Of a stretch of DNA of 64,000 bases, positions 20,627-32,851 are shown piece by piece. This stretch comes from Nicotiana tabacum (Eukaryota > Streptophyta > Magnoliopsida > Solanales > Solanaceae). How positions within the stretch are numbered: the first letter of the stretch is position 1; each line of letters opens with the position of its first letter. The notes beneath the pieces were generated by a model, which worked only from the letters and a program-made list of their open reading frames with translations, was not told the origin of the DNA and did not search any database. The stretch is from NCBI RefSeq assembly GCF_000715075.1, contig NC_134103.1, forward strand, positions 76,199,519 to 76,263,518. The letters run 5' to 3'. The position numbers and the translations under genes are program-made.

Positions 20627-22679
20627 TGTAAGCATTTAAATTTTATCGAATCTAAATCGATAAAATAATTTGGATTATATTTTAAATTCAAGATATATTA
20701 GTCCCAATAAATATTATGGGCTAATATAATTCAATTAAGAGATTTTTACGTTGTAGAGCCATTAGTAAGCAAATATTTATATAAACAATATTACTTTTGT
20801 TTTATTTCATATGTAGCACATTCATTTACAGATATAGCATATCTCAAAATTGATACATTACCATCGGTTTTTATTTTTTAAAACTGACCCATGATTCAAG
20901 GGATTATGTATTAAAGATTAAAAGTCTCCCATATTCCACCAAATTTTCTAAATTATAGTGATTATTTCTCCACTAATCTCTCCATCACCCCGAACCCAAA
21001 ATCTCACTCTTTTCGTTCTTTCTCTCATCAGGTAAGGCAAAATCTTACCCAAAACTCTTTCCTCTTCCCTTCTTATCATAAACTGCAAATTACATAGCAA
21101 AGAATAAGGTGAAACTCATTAAGATTGTTGATTCCATCGCTACAGCCTCTGAAATCGATAAGGAATAGAAGAAGAAAATAATTTTATTGAGTTATAATAT
21201 TATATATATCTCATAAAATATTTTTTTTAGAGAAATACAATGTATAATAATGGTATTAAGGTATAACATTATATATAACTAGTATAATGATATTTCAAGA
21301 AATACTAATGTAATAATATACCTTTGTTCTTTTTAATAAGAAAGTACTCCCTGGTATAATAATTATATAAAATTACATTGTTTATAATGTATATATACCT
21401 CAAATATACATTATATTTTTCATGAAACATATGTATTTTATTTTTTCAAAATATAAAGATGTATACTTTCGCTGGAGTTTATGTTATATAAAAAGGTACT
21501 AGTACTCTTTTTTCTAGTAAAAAGATCCATATATGAAAAGTATAAAATCCGTTGTGGAATGAATTAGTTGTGTGTATATATATATACTATTAAGATGCTA
21601 TGAATATATACTATTAACATAATGTATATTCATATATAATATTACTATTCATCATGTATTCAATAATTATACAACACAATGTATTATTAAAGTTAATATA
21701 TTATAAGTATAACAATTAGAGTTAAAAACAGTTAATGAGAGCAGTTAATGCATTAATTGAGGGAGAGAAAGTTGTGGGAATGATTGTTTCAACATTATAG
21801 AGTTGTGTTAGAAATGTAGTTAATTAGGTGCCATATTTGTTAATTACTTATTAGTGCTAGGACTCTGTAAAAGTTTCTTAAATATTGGCTAAATATATTT
21901 TTTTCCCTTCAATTAATTATATAATCCAATATATATAGATTAAATAAATAAATCTTAATCCATTGGGTTAGCCCATTTAATTGGGCTAAAGTGATGAGCC
22001 CACTTCATTAAGCCCAAAATGTCATGTTCCAAGAGGCCCAGTTTGGTACCACGTGTTAAATGACGTGGCACGCCAAGTCAAACGGAAGAGCCAACATGAT
22101 CATGCTACGTATGCCAAGTCACATTAAAAGGCCAATGAAACCGCGACACGTGTGCAAGTGACATGTTCTGGCTAATCAAATGCGGTCTTGTCACACTTCA
22201 ATTTGATTGGTCAGAAAGAGTTTGTTCTTATCATAACTCTTCCCACCCATAAATATAAATAGGGGTCTTCATAACCCAGAAAAGACACCAGAAGTTATAA
22301 CAAGAAGCAAGAAAGAGCTCGTGGATCAAACGCTGCAAATTCCTCCATAAGTTTCAAACTTCAAGTAATCAAGTTCAAGTTCAAGCTCAAGAACGAAGAA
22401 AAAATCAAGTTTAAGCTCAAGAACGAAGAACAAATCAATATTCAAGGAGTACGAGTTCAAATCAAAGTTCGTGCTAGTTGAATTTAAGATCATCATTCGT
22501 GACAACAAATATAAGTTCAAGCTTAAGCTCAAAGGCCCTTGAATTTATTTACTATTGAAAAGAAGAATCAGAGGATTCATAGAGATTGTACACTCAAATT
22601 ATTTGAAATCAAATACTACGATTGTTGCAATATTTTTCGGTCTTAAATTTATTTTCTCGACACAAATTTATTGTCTACA
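20627..22679 (+). repeat. 5' LTR of element C, interrupted by an insertion
   Basis: Without the insertion (20738-21907 plus an 8-bp duplication) the LTR is about 875 bp, compared with 910 bp for the 3' LTR. A TATA box (tataaatagg) is at 22254-22263, and acgtg motifs (G-box core; cacgtg itself at 22032-22037) lie upstream in U3. U5 carries a short repeat of 'caagttcaagctcaagaacg' type (22365-22480). It lacks about 20 bp present in the 3' LTR near 32240. Confidence 0.9.
20738..21907. mobile_element. 1,170-bp non-autonomous DNA-transposon-like insertion in the 5' LTR of C
   Basis: The 3' LTR reads continuously through this site, while the 5' LTR is split with an 8-bp duplication ttcaatta (20730-20737 and 21908-21915). 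The left end (agagatttttac...agagcc) and a stretch near the right end (reversed: cttttacagagtcc) are imperfectly inverted. An 8-bp TSD fits hAT, but the ends are not typical; a Mutator-like element is also possible. There is no transposase frame. A non-repetitive, pyrimidine-rich stretch at 20,930-21,180 could be captured host sequence (inference). Confidence 0.7.
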
Positions 22680-22684
22680 AATTC

Positions 22685-22702
22685 TGGCACGCCCAGTGGG
22701 AC
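22685..22702 (+). promoter_or_regulatory. Primer-binding site of element C
   Basis: tggcacgcccagtgggac begins five bases after the LTR end. It differs from the PBS of elements A and B. The matching tRNA was not resolved. Confidence 0.6.
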
Positions 22703-22755
22703 AATCTCTACCTCTCATCTCAACTTTTCAATCACCAAAGTTAAAGAACATTGAA

Positions 22756-24560
22756 ATGGATTCAAAGAAAATCAACTCCAGTTCAACTTCCACCAAGGCT
22801 GCTAATTTCAGGTTTTATGTTGATGTGGAAAGCATCCTCGATGTTACTTTTGGAAGCTTTGGACCAGTTACAAGGAGCAAAGCAAGCTCGTTAGGACAAC
22901 AAACACCCTAAGTACTGTCCGCATCAACCCCTGTTTTCGGATCTTCATCCTCAAAAGGAGCAAGATCTTCCATAAACGCACCTGAAGGAGGAAGCGATGT
23001 TGCTGGAAAGATCAAGAAAACTCTTGCTTTGTTGGACCTCTATGGATCCAAGCACTCTGCTGTGAAGGAAAATGATGATGCTTCAAGTGATGGATCCTCC
23101 CCACTTACACCACATAACGTGAGTCAATCGAGGATCGATCTGTGTGACAAACCATGTTACTCTCCATCGTCCACAACAATCATGCAAGCCATGGTGAAAA
23201 ATACTTCATTTGTGGATGAGCAGTTGGAAAACTTGACGGAAGCAATCGCAGGCTTGACCACTTGCATGCAAAATCAAGACGCTAGAATCGACAAGCTAAC
23301 AGATAGGGTAGGAATCTTGATAGAATAAGAATCCACCCACGCACATGGCAAGCTCCCAGAAGTTCGAGAGAGTGATTCTCCCCCAAGACAAGTAACATCC
23401 GCTAAGGCTATCCCTGTCTCATCTGAAGGGATGATTCCAATCGATCAACTGAAGGAATTCATTGAAGGAACCATTAAGAACAAGTATGAAGTTGCTGCCA
23501 AGTCCTCCCTTACATATGCAAAGACATACACTGCCAGGGTCGATATGTTGAAGATGCCTGCTGGCTATCAACCTCCAAAGTTTCAACAGTTTGATGGTAA
23601 AGGTAATCCAAAGCAACATGTGGCGCACTTCATTGAGACGTGCAACAATGCTAGGACTTATGAAAATTACCTCGTCAAGCAGTTTGTCCGCTCGCTAAAA
23701 GGAAATGCTTTTGACTGGTACACATACCTCGAGGCTGGATCTACTGATAGTTGGGATCAACTAGAGCAAGAGTTCCTCAATCGTTTTTATAACACGAGAC
23801 GTACTGTGAGTATGATAGAACTTACAAATACAAGTCAACAAAAGAGTGAACAAATTATCGACTTTATCAATTGTTAGAGGAATGCAAGCCTTAACTGCAA
23901 AGAGAGGCTTAATGAAGCTTCTGGCATAGATATGTGCATCCAAGGCATGCATTGGGGACTCCGCTACATCTTGCAAGGTATCAAGCCTAGCACATTTGAA
24001 GAACTCGCGACTCGTGCCCACGACATGGAGTTAAGTATGGCCTCCGCTGGAAACGAAAGGATGCCTATATATGAATGTCAACACATCACATGTGAAGTTC
24101 ACAACGAAGGTGATCAAGAAGCAGAGTACGAAATCCACTTCTTTTCAAGATAAACCAAGTGGGAAGTTGACTCTAAAAGAAATGCAAGAGAAAGAGTACC
24201 CATTTCTAGATTCTGATGTGCCAACAATTTTTGAAGAGCTCCTCGAGTTAAATCTCATTGAGCTTCCGGAGATGAAGCGGCCAAAAGAAGCTGGGAAAAC
24301 AGATGACCCAAATTACTGCAAATGTCATCGACTTGTGAGCCACCCTTTGGAGAGGTGATTTGTTTTCAAGGACAAAGTTATGGACTTGGATCGTGAAAAG
24401 AAGATCGTGCTTGAAGATGAGAAAGCAAGTGCAAACCAAGTCTCTATCACATTTGGCTCATTCAGTCCAGATGAATTATGTAGTTTTAAAGAAGTAAAGA
24501 TGAAGAATTATTCGAGAACAACAAAGTTGAACACGATCAACTTGATGATGATGAAGGTTA
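22756..24560 (+). pseudogene. gag: gag of element C, broken
   Basis: Starts MDSKKINSSSTS at 22756. The same frame continues past stops at 22909-22911, 23326-23328 and 23875-23877. Conserved gag text includes MPAGYQPPKFQQFDGKGNPK and VRSLKGNAFDWYTYLEAGST (about 23560-23750), then WDQLEQEFLNRFYNTRR. The frame shifts before about 24150. DDPNYCKCHRLVSHPLE (about 24302-24350) is the remnant of the CxxHRxxxHPxxxC zinc-binding motif. At least three stops and one frameshift make it non-functional. Confidence 0.82.
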
Positions 24561-24689
24561 GACGTTGGTGACTTATCGTAGGTGCCACAGAAGGAGCCCA
24601 CGAAAAGAACCAATAGAACAACCAACAAGAAAAATGATGGTAAAAAGACCAAGAAAACAGAATCCAGTTAGGCGTTTGGGAAAGCAAAA

Positions 24690-27600
24690 GTGGAGGTGTA
24701 CCACCCTCAAAAGCCACGACATCCAATGACCTTGGAGGATTATTTTCCATGTTGGTTTCGCATGAAGATTTCCCGTGACAGTATTGAGGCCTCTTATTAC
24801 AATGCTGATAAAGGGGAAGAAAAGAGTGATGACCTACCGTTGGCACCATCTCCAGAAAAGGTCATCGAGTCTATCCCTCTAGAAGTTAATGCGTGTGAGG
24901 AAAATGTTACGTTCACAAATGACGACCTTCTACTAGATGACACTCTTCATAACCTCCCATTGTACATGGTTGGCTATATGCGTGATGAAAGGGTAAATCG
25001 AATTTTGGTTGATGGAGGATCCTCAGTTAATATCTTGCCAATTCGCACTGTGAAAGAACTTGGTATTCCCATGAACGAACTCTCGGAAAGTCGTGTGATG
25101 ATCCAAGAATTCAACCAAGGGGGGCAAAGAGCCATAGGTGCGATCAGGTTGGGAATCAACATTGAAGATATGCAATCAAGTGCATGGCTGCATATGATCG
25201 ATGCAAAGACTTCATACAACGTCTTGCTCGGAAGACCTTGGATACATGAGAATAAAGTGGTTCCATCTACCTACCATCAATGTTTGAAATACTACGAGGG
25301 TGAAGTCGAGAAGAAGATAATTGCTGATGATGAGCCATTCACCGAGGCTGAGTCACACTTCGTCGATGTAAAGTTCTACTTGAAGAACCGCATTGTGAAG
25401 GAGCTAAAAGCTGATGATGGCATGAAAAGCAAGAATGACGAGCCCATAACTAAAAGAGCCGAGGTGACTACTGGTAAAGCCAAAGCTGTTACCGAGGAGG
25501 TACAACTCAACGCGAATAAATCTTATAGAGGGGATATTGTGTCTTATGGCAAGAAAGTAAGTCCTGTGCTCTAATATGTCCCTAAAAGGAAGAAAGGTGA
25601 AGGTGAATCATCTAATCTCCAGACTAACATGCTAAAGGAGTTAACTCTTCCGGTAAAACAAATTGAGGCAGTAAAGTTGTGCTCAAAGCCACTTGTAGGG
25701 TTTGTGGCCCAAAATCGTTTGAAGAATGTGGCACTCCCTAAAAAACGAACAGATGAAGGTTTTGATCCTAACGCTTATAGGCTATTTGCAAAAGCTGGAT
25801 ACAATCCCAATGAGCCGTCAAAGTTAGGGAAGCTCCCATCAGAAGCTGCGACGAGGCAACCACGTGAAGGTTTGGGATACTAGCAACCATCACCAGTGCG
25901 CATCTCTATAAGAAGGGCGAGCAACAATTATATCACTATAAAAGACGAATTTGCCGCTTCTAACAAACCTTCTGTCTTTGATCGACTTGGAAAATCAACT
26001 GTGAGATCTTCCGTATTTGAGAGATTGGGTCCATGAAATAAAGGGAATAAGTTACAAAAAATTATCGAAATACAAAAACACCCGCTTCGCCCAAAATTTA
26101 GAAGATCTCTAAGGATTTCCAAAGTCTAGTTCCTTCTAGAATGAAGCGACAAACAAAAGTCATGGTTTCGTGTGATGAGGTACTGAAGGTGAAGCCATAC
26201 ACTGTGGTCTTCACTAAAGAACGTGATGAAGACGAAAAAAGTGTGGGTTCTTCGTATCATGTTACCGTACAAGGTGAGAATGGTGTTCCATCTTCAATGG
26301 AGGATGTTTCACTGTGTTACCACATATCCTTCAACGATGGGGACCTTAAGAAGATGAAGATATAAAGGATGCTCCGCCTAAACTTGAAAAAGGAGTAAAA
26401 ACAACAATGGACGCTTTGAAAGAAGTAAATCTTGGCACTAATGAAGAATCGAGGCTCACTTATCTAAGTGCTTTACTAACAGCTAATGAAGAAAGCACTT
26501 ATATTGAGTTACTCAAGGAGTTTAAATATGTCTTTGCTTGGAGTTACAGAGAGATGCCTGGCTTTGGAACCTAAAGTAGCAGTCCATCACCTTGCAGTCA
26601 AGAATAGCGCTCGTCCTGTTAAGCAAGCTCAAAAGCGCTTTAGGCTGGACTTGGTTCCCTTGATTGAAAGTGAAGTTAACAAACTCATCAAAGCTGGTTT
26701 TATTCATGAAGTTAAATACCCAACATGGGTTTCAAGTATATTCCCTGTAAGGAAGAAAAATGGCGAGATTCGAGTGTGCGTTGACTTCAGGGATCTCAAC
26801 AATGCGTGTCCGAAAGATGAATTCCCACTTCCTATTCCACAGCTGATGATCGATGCTACTACTGGTTATGAGGCAATGTTATTCATGGACGGTTCGTTGG
26901 GCTATAACCAAATTTGCATGGCACAAAAAAATGAAGAGCTTACTGTATTCCGTACCCCAAAGGGTATTTATTGCTACAAGGTAATGCCTTTTGGCTTGAA
27001 GAACGTGGGTGCTACTTACCAAAGAGCTATGTAGAATATCTTTAATGACCTTCTCCACAAGAATGTCGAATGCTATGTTGACGACTTGGTGGTAAAATTA
27101 AGAAAGAAAAGCGACCACTTGGAGGACTTGAGAATGGTGTTTGAGTTGTTCCGGAGGTATCAACTTAGGATGAATCCATTAAAATATGCCTTTAGAGTTA
27201 CTTATGGAAATTTCCTTGGTTTTATTGTCCGGCATCGAGGGATCAAAATTGATCAAGCCAAAGTAGATGCAATTTTGAAAATGCCTGAGCTTCGGGATAT
27301 TCATGAATTAAAAAGTCTGCCATGAAAGATAACATACCTTAGGAGATTCATCTCGAACCTAGTTGGGAGGTGCCAACCATTCAGTTGCCTCATGAAGAAA
27401 GGCGTTCCTTTCAAGTGGGACCAAGCTTGTAGCAATGCCTTTGAAAGTATCAAAATTTACTTGATGAAGCCTCCATTTTGGCAGCCCCCATACTTGGAAA
27501 GCTGCTGATACTGTATATTTCAGCACAAGAAAGGTCTATTGGAGCGCTGTTGGCCCAAGAAAATAGTGAAGGAAAAGAAAACTCCATTTACTACTTGAGC

Positions 27601-29695
27601 AGGATGATGACACCACATGAGCTGAATTATTCCCCAATCAAAAAGTTATGTTTCGCGCTAGTCTTCTCAATCCAAAAGTTGAAGCATTACTTTCAAGCTC
27701 ATGTCGTTCGTTTGGTTTCTAGAGCAAATCCCATCAAGTTCGTGATGTCAAAACCTGTTTTTAGTGATCGACTAGCAAGGTGGTACCTCTACTTTCAATA
27801 ATTTGAAATTGTGTACATCCCTCAAAAGGCTATAAAAGGACAAGCGTTAGCGGACTTCTTGACATATCACCCTATACCTGATGATTGGGAGCTAACTGAC
27901 GAACTACCTGATGAGGATGCAATAGTCATTGAAGTTTAACCTCCATGGAAGATGTACTTTGATGGTGCTGTATATCTCGGAGGAGCTGGTACTGGTGTAG
28001 TATTTTTCACTTATCAAGGTGAAGTTCTGCCCTACTCTTTTACGTTGATGCAACTCTGCTCTAACAACATTGCTGAGTATCAAGCACTAATACTTGGGCT
28101 TGAAATGGCTGTTAAAATGAAGCGATTGCAATTGCAAGTCTTTGGTGACTCTCAGTTGGTGATCAGCCATCTTTCAAGTAGTTACGAGGTCAAGAAACCT
28201 AAACTACTCCCATATCATGATTATGTTAAAATTAATGGGATGGGCCGGTGACATGACTATTCAACATATGCCAAGGAAAGAAAATAAGAAGGTTGATTCT
28301 TGAGGTGCCCTAGCTTCATAGTTAACCATGCCTGATCAAGCGCAAGTTACTGTCTGCCAAAAATGGGTAGTACCGCCGCCAAATGAGGTTGAAGGTGAAG
28401 AAAATAAACTCAAGCATCTTGTCGTTGTTTCTGAAGCTGAGAAAGAAGAATGACGACAACCCATTATCGACTACTTAAGCTATGGGATACTTCCAGAAAA
28501 TTCGAGGAGAAGGACTGAAATCCGTCGTCGTGCACCTCACTTCCTTTACTACAAAGATACTCTATACAGAAGGTCATTCGAGGGAGTACTCTTGCGATGC
28601 TTAGGGGAAGAAGAAACACTCCAAGCTTTGCAAGAGGCACATTTTGGGGTATGTGAGTCACACCAGTATGGACCAAACCTCCACTTCCATATAAAAAGGA
28701 TGGGATATTATTGGCCAAAAATGGTAAAATATTGCTTGGACTACGCTCGAAGATGCAAGGCTTGTCAATTCCATGCGAATTTTATTCATCAACCTCCTGA
28801 AGTGTAGCACCCGACTGTTGCATCCTGGCCGTTTGACGCTTGGGGATTGGATGTTGTTGGACCACTGCCAAAGTCCTCTGGTGGGCACCTATACATCTTG
28901 GCTGCAACTGACTACTTTTCAAAATAGGTTAAAGTTGTTGCTCTTAAGGAGGTAAAGAAGGAAAATGCTGCAAGTTTCATCCGAGTAAACATAATCTATC
29001 GCTTTGGCATTCATCGTTACATAATAACGGATAATGGAAAGTCATTCGATAATAGGTTGATGAACAAGATTTGTGATCTCTTTGGCTTCAAGCAACGTAA
29101 CTCTTCGATGTACAATGCTGCCGCCAATGGTCCAGCTGAGGCGTTCAACAAGACTATATGCAACTTGTTAAAGAAAGTCGTCTCCAAATTCAAATGAGAT
29201 TGAAATGACCGTATGGAAGAAGCTCTATGGGCATATAGGACGACTCACCACACGCCAACATAAGCAACTCCTTATTCAATCATTTAGGGAGTCAAAGCCG
29301 TCTTGCCACTCGAGCGTCAAATACCTTCATTACGACTGGCTATTCAAGAAGGGATCACTGATGAAGAAAATACTCGACTTCAATTAGCAGAGTTGGAGGC
29401 TCTTGATGAGAAGAGGTTGGAAGCTCAATAGAGTCTTGAATGTTATGAAGCTCGATTGTTTCGCGCCTTCAATAAAAGAGTTTGCCCTAGATCCTTTCAA
29501 GTAGGAGATCAAGTCATTGCCATACGAAGACCCATTATTACTTCCCATAAACCTGTAGGGAAGTTCACTTCAAAATGGGATGGGCCATATGTCGTATAAG
29601 AAGTTTACTCAAGTGGGGCTTATAAGCTGGTTGATGCAGATGGCATGAGAATCGGCCCTATCAATGGCAAGTTTTTGAAGAAGTATTATCCTTGA
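24690..29695 (+). pseudogene. pol: pol of element C (PR-RT-RNase H-INT), broken
   Basis: Protease: ILVDGGSSVNILPIRTVKEL (about 25000), then YNVLLGRPWIHENKVVPST. RT: 26486-27325, with EIRVCVDFRDLNNACPKDEF, a MDGSLGYNQI box and YVDDLVVK (about 27074), a stop at 27032-27034 and further breaks. RNase H: 27949-28250, with MYFDGA and NNIAEYQALILGLE. Integrase: HHCC zone FGVCESHQYG...CKACQFH (28640-28780), then GLDVVGPLPK, ITDNGKSF and the third acidic residue in NGPAEAFNKT. The C-terminus ends NGKFLKKYYP at 29695. More than eight stops. PR-RT-RH-INT order and the D-G-G-S-S protease box fit Gypsy/Tat. Confidence 0.86.
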
Positions 29696-29699
29696 AGTC

Positions 29700-30149
29700 G
29701 CTACGCTCCTTGACGCATGAGCCTAAACTTCATGTTTCTACACTCCGGTCCCGCATGAGTCTAAACTGTGTACGGCCCACTACAAAAAAAGGGTCCGCTA
29801 GGTTGAAAACCTCAAAAGAGGCGGCCTAGGCAAAAGTTAGGACATAAAAAAAATTAAAAAATTACCCATTCTGAACTACGGTATGACTTGATCCTCTTCA
29901 CCGAGGTACGTAGGCAACTTAGAGTTTCATTCTAAGTTCAGTCACATAAGTTCAAAAGATACATATTTCCCCAATTGTTGTCCGAGTGAAGTTTGAAGGA
30001 ATTTAAAATCAAGCTGAAACATCATTCTTTTGTTGAACTTTGGATCTCATTTGATTTAAAGGGGGAAACCCTCCATGGTAAATTGGTATCTTCAATGGGA
30101 CGATTTTAGGAGGATGTCAAGTATTTGCGCTGAAATTCGGGGGTTCACT
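29700..30149 (+). other. Non-coding 3' region of element C behind pol
   Basis: No frame of interest. It includes 'aaaaaaagggtccgctaggt' and 'ggcggcctaggcaaaag' (about 29785-29840), text I recognise as common behind pol in related plant elements. A 'gggggaaaccc' at 30060 could be a second polypurine-like tract. Confidence 0.4.
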
Positions 30150-30425
30150 ATGTCTTCATGTTCACAAATCTTTAAGTCTGTCAGTCTTCAAGTCGAAATA
30201 TTTAAGCCTCCAAGTCTTCAAGTTGAGGTCCTCAAACTCGCCGGTCTTCAAGTGAAAATATTTGAGCCCTCAAATTTTTCAGGTTGAAGCGTCAAAGTCC
30301 GCCGAATCTTCAAGTCCATCAAATTTTCAAGTTTGTCGGTCTTCAAGTTGAAGTCTACAAAGTCCGCCAAATCTTCAAAGTTTTCCAAGTGTTCAAATCG
30401 ACGTCGTCAAGTCCACGAAGTCTTC
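30150..30425. repeat. Short-period 'cttcaagt' array in element C
   Basis: Irregular repeats of '(g)tcttcaagt(t)gaagtc' and 'caaagtccgcc', each about 25-45 bp. It is the first of three adjacent minisatellites. Confidence 0.7.
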
Positions 30426-30439
30426 GAGTTGAAACTTTA

Positions 30440-30640
30440 TAATTTTCCAATCTTAAGGTGGACATATGAGTCCCTTTGCACCTTAAGTTGGCCTCTTCGT
30501 GTGTTTGTCCTTAAAAGTAAACTATAACTTTCCAATCTTAAGGTGGATATATAAGTCCCTTTGCACCTTAAGTTGGCCTCTTCGTGGGTTTGTCCTTAAA
30601 AGGAAACTATATTTTCCAATCTTAAGGTGGACATGTAAGT
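30440..30640. repeat. ~85-bp tandem repeat, three copies (last one partial), in element C
   Basis: 'ttccaatcttaaggtgga' recurs at 30446, 30531 and 30615 (84-85 bp steps). Between copies lie 'tccctttgcaccttaagttg' and 'gcctcttcgtg', almost unchanged. Confidence 0.88.
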
Positions 30641-30642
30641 CT

Positions 30643-31186
30643 CTTGAGAGTAATCTTTCCGATAGTCGGGGCACATTGAAAGTAATCTCTCCGATAGTCG
30701 ATCCATATTGAGAGTAATCTCTCCGATAGTCGGGGCACATTGAGAGTAATCTCTCCTATAGTCGGGGCACATTGAGAGTAATCTATACGATAGTCAAGCC
30801 ACATTAAGAGTAATCTCTCTGATAGTTGGGGCACATTGAGAGTAATATCTCCGATAGTCGAGCCACATTGAGAGTAATCTCTCCGATTGTCGGGGCACAT
30901 CGAGACTAATCTCTCCGATAGTCGGGGCACATTGAGAGTAATCTCTCCGATAGTCGGGTCGTTTTGAGAGTAATCTCTCCGATAGTCGAGCCACATTGAG
31001 AGTAATCTTTCCGATAGTCGGGTCATGATGAGAGTAATCTCTTCGATATTCGGGCCACCTTGAGGGTAATCTCTCTGATAATCGGGTCATTTTGAGAGTA
31101 GTCTCTCTGATAGTCAGGCCACATTGAGAGTAATCTCTCCGATAATTGGGCCACCTTGAGAGTAATCTCTCCGATATTCGGACAGA
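30643..31186. repeat. 32-bp minisatellite, about 17 copies, in element C
   Basis: The unit is 'gagagtaatctctccgatag' plus 'tcggggcacatt', with a regular 32-bp step (taatct at 30651, 30683, 30715 and so on). Copies differ mainly in the 'gggcac/agccac/ggtcat' part. There are no unique spacers between copies. Confidence 0.92.
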
Positions 31187-31936
31187 GATGAGTATCCACC
31201 CCCTCACACCCTAAGACTGCCTTCTTCATGCATGGACCATGTTGTTAAACAAGAACAAATCCTTCTCGTTCGACCTAAAAAAACAAAAAGACAAAAAACG
31301 CAGAAGAATTAAAGCGAAAAAAAGAAGAAAAAATTACCTTTGCGCAGGCTTCCTAAACGTTAGAAGTAAAAGTAAGATCGACTTTGAGAATGGCGCGGGT
31401 TTATGCTCAAAAAAACATGAGCAGACGATTTTATATAAGTGCTGAAAGGTGACGTTGAAGATCCTTTTGTCGATATGGGATCGGTGCTAAGGCGGCAACT
31501 ACAGTTTGTCTCCAACATGGATTAGGTGTGAGTGGACTTCAACAAGGAATCAAATAGCTTCCTTGTTTAAACCACGTAAAGGTTGGGGGGAAAAGCAGTC
31601 GTCGACGCGTCCAACATTAATGTGGAAACTACTCACAAATCTTTTCATATTGAGTTGCTCAGTTCTTTGCAAATGAAAGCCTATATAGAGACCATGTGTA
31701 TATTAAAATAATACATTTTTGGTCTTTGGTCACTTGACCTTAATTACGTGGAACACTTGACTTAAAGTTTCCATGAATTATTTTGTCTTATATGAGCTTA
31801 TCTCATTTTGCTATTTGCTCACAGCTTTTCATCTCTATGACAAGCTACGTGCGAGTTGCTCAATCATTTAAACACAGTACTTTAAGCCTCGTCTTTGATA
31901 AATTGATATTTTAACAAGTCTTGAGTACGAGGCATT
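31187..31936 (+). other. Element C sequence between the minisatellite and the 3' LTR
   Basis: Non-coding. A purine-rich stretch at 31270-31335 (aaaaaaacaaaaagacaaaa type) is low complexity. No clear polypurine tract is visible directly at the LTR edge (31937), so the start of plus-strand synthesis is unclear. The last ~250 bp is AT-rich and unexplained. Confidence 0.4.
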
Positions 31937-32846
31937 TATAAGCATTTAAATTTTATCAAATTTAAATCAATAAAATAATTTGGACTATATTTTAAATTCA
32001 AGATACATTGGTCCAAACAAATATTATGGGCTAATATAATTGAATTAATTATATAATCCAATATATATAGATTAAACAAATAAGTCTTAATCCATTGGGC
32101 TAGCTCATTTAATTGGGCTAAAGTGATGAGCCCACTTTATTAAGCCCAAGATATCATGTTCCTAGAAGCCCAGCTTGATACCACGTGTCAAATGACGTGG
32201 CACGCCTAGTCAAACGGAAGAGCCAATAGGATCATGCCACGTGTCAAAATGGCAAGGCATGCCAAGTCACATTAAAAGGCCAATGAAACCGCGTCACGTG
32301 TGCAAGTGACATGTTCTGGCCAATCAAATGCGGCCTTGTCACACTTCAATTTTATTGGTCGGAAAGAGTTTGTTCTTATCATAACCCTTCCCTCCCACAA
32401 CTATAAATAAGGGTCTTCATAACTCAGAAAAGACACTAGAAGTTATAACAAGAAGCAAGAAAGAGCTCGTGGATCAAACGCTGTAAATTCCTCCATAAGT
32501 TTCAAGCTTCAAGCAATCAAGTTCAAGTTCAACAAATCAAGTTCAAGCTCAAGAATGACGAACAAATCAAATTCAAGCTCAAGAACGAAGAACAAATCAA
32601 GATTCAAGGAGTACGAATTCAAATCAAAGTTTGTGCTAGTTGAATTCAAGATCATCATTCGTGACAACAAATATAGGTTCAAGATCAAGCTCAAAGACCC
32701 TTGAATTTATTTACTAGTGAAAAGAAGAATCAAAGGGTACGGTTCATAGAGATTGTACACTCGAATTATTTGAAATCAAATACTACGATTGTTACAATAT
32801 TTTTCGATCTTGAATTTATTTTCTCGACGCAAATTTATTGTTTACG
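31937..32846 (+). repeat. 3' LTR of element C
   Basis: 910 bp, homologous to 20627-22679 without the insertion. It has an intact target for that insertion (attgaattaattata near 32036), a TATA box (ctataaataa at 32401) and the same U5 short repeats. Both terminal dinucleotides are mutated (TA...CG instead of TG...CA). Confidence 0.92.
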
Positions 32847-32851
32847 GTAAG

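Larger units (their letters stand above)
20627..32846 (+). mobile_element. LTR retrotransposon C (Ty3/Gypsy, Tat-like), 12,220 bp
   Basis: The LTRs start tgtaagcattt (left) and tataagcattt (right, TG mutated to TA), and end 'tctaca' and 'tttacg'. The TSD gtaag is at 20622-20626 and 32847-32851. The internal order is PBS, gag, PR, RT, RNase H, INT, then 2.2 kb of minisatellite-rich non-coding DNA. It belongs to a different family from A and B: the LTRs and the PBS (tggcacgcccagtgggac) do not match. A 1.17-kb foreign insertion sits in the 5' LTR. Stops and frameshifts in every domain show a dead copy. Confidence 0.93.

Noticed and set aside
30643..31186. CRISPR-like regular array
   Set aside because: The units are contiguous, without unique spacers, and lie in a plant retrotransposon.
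30522..31229. Long minus-strand open frames with repeated 'RLSERLLS' and 'DYRRDYSQ' text
   Set aside because: They are translations of the 32-bp minisatellite: three units make 96 bp, so all frames repeat every 32 residues. There is no start context or homology, and the plus-strand element explains the DNA.
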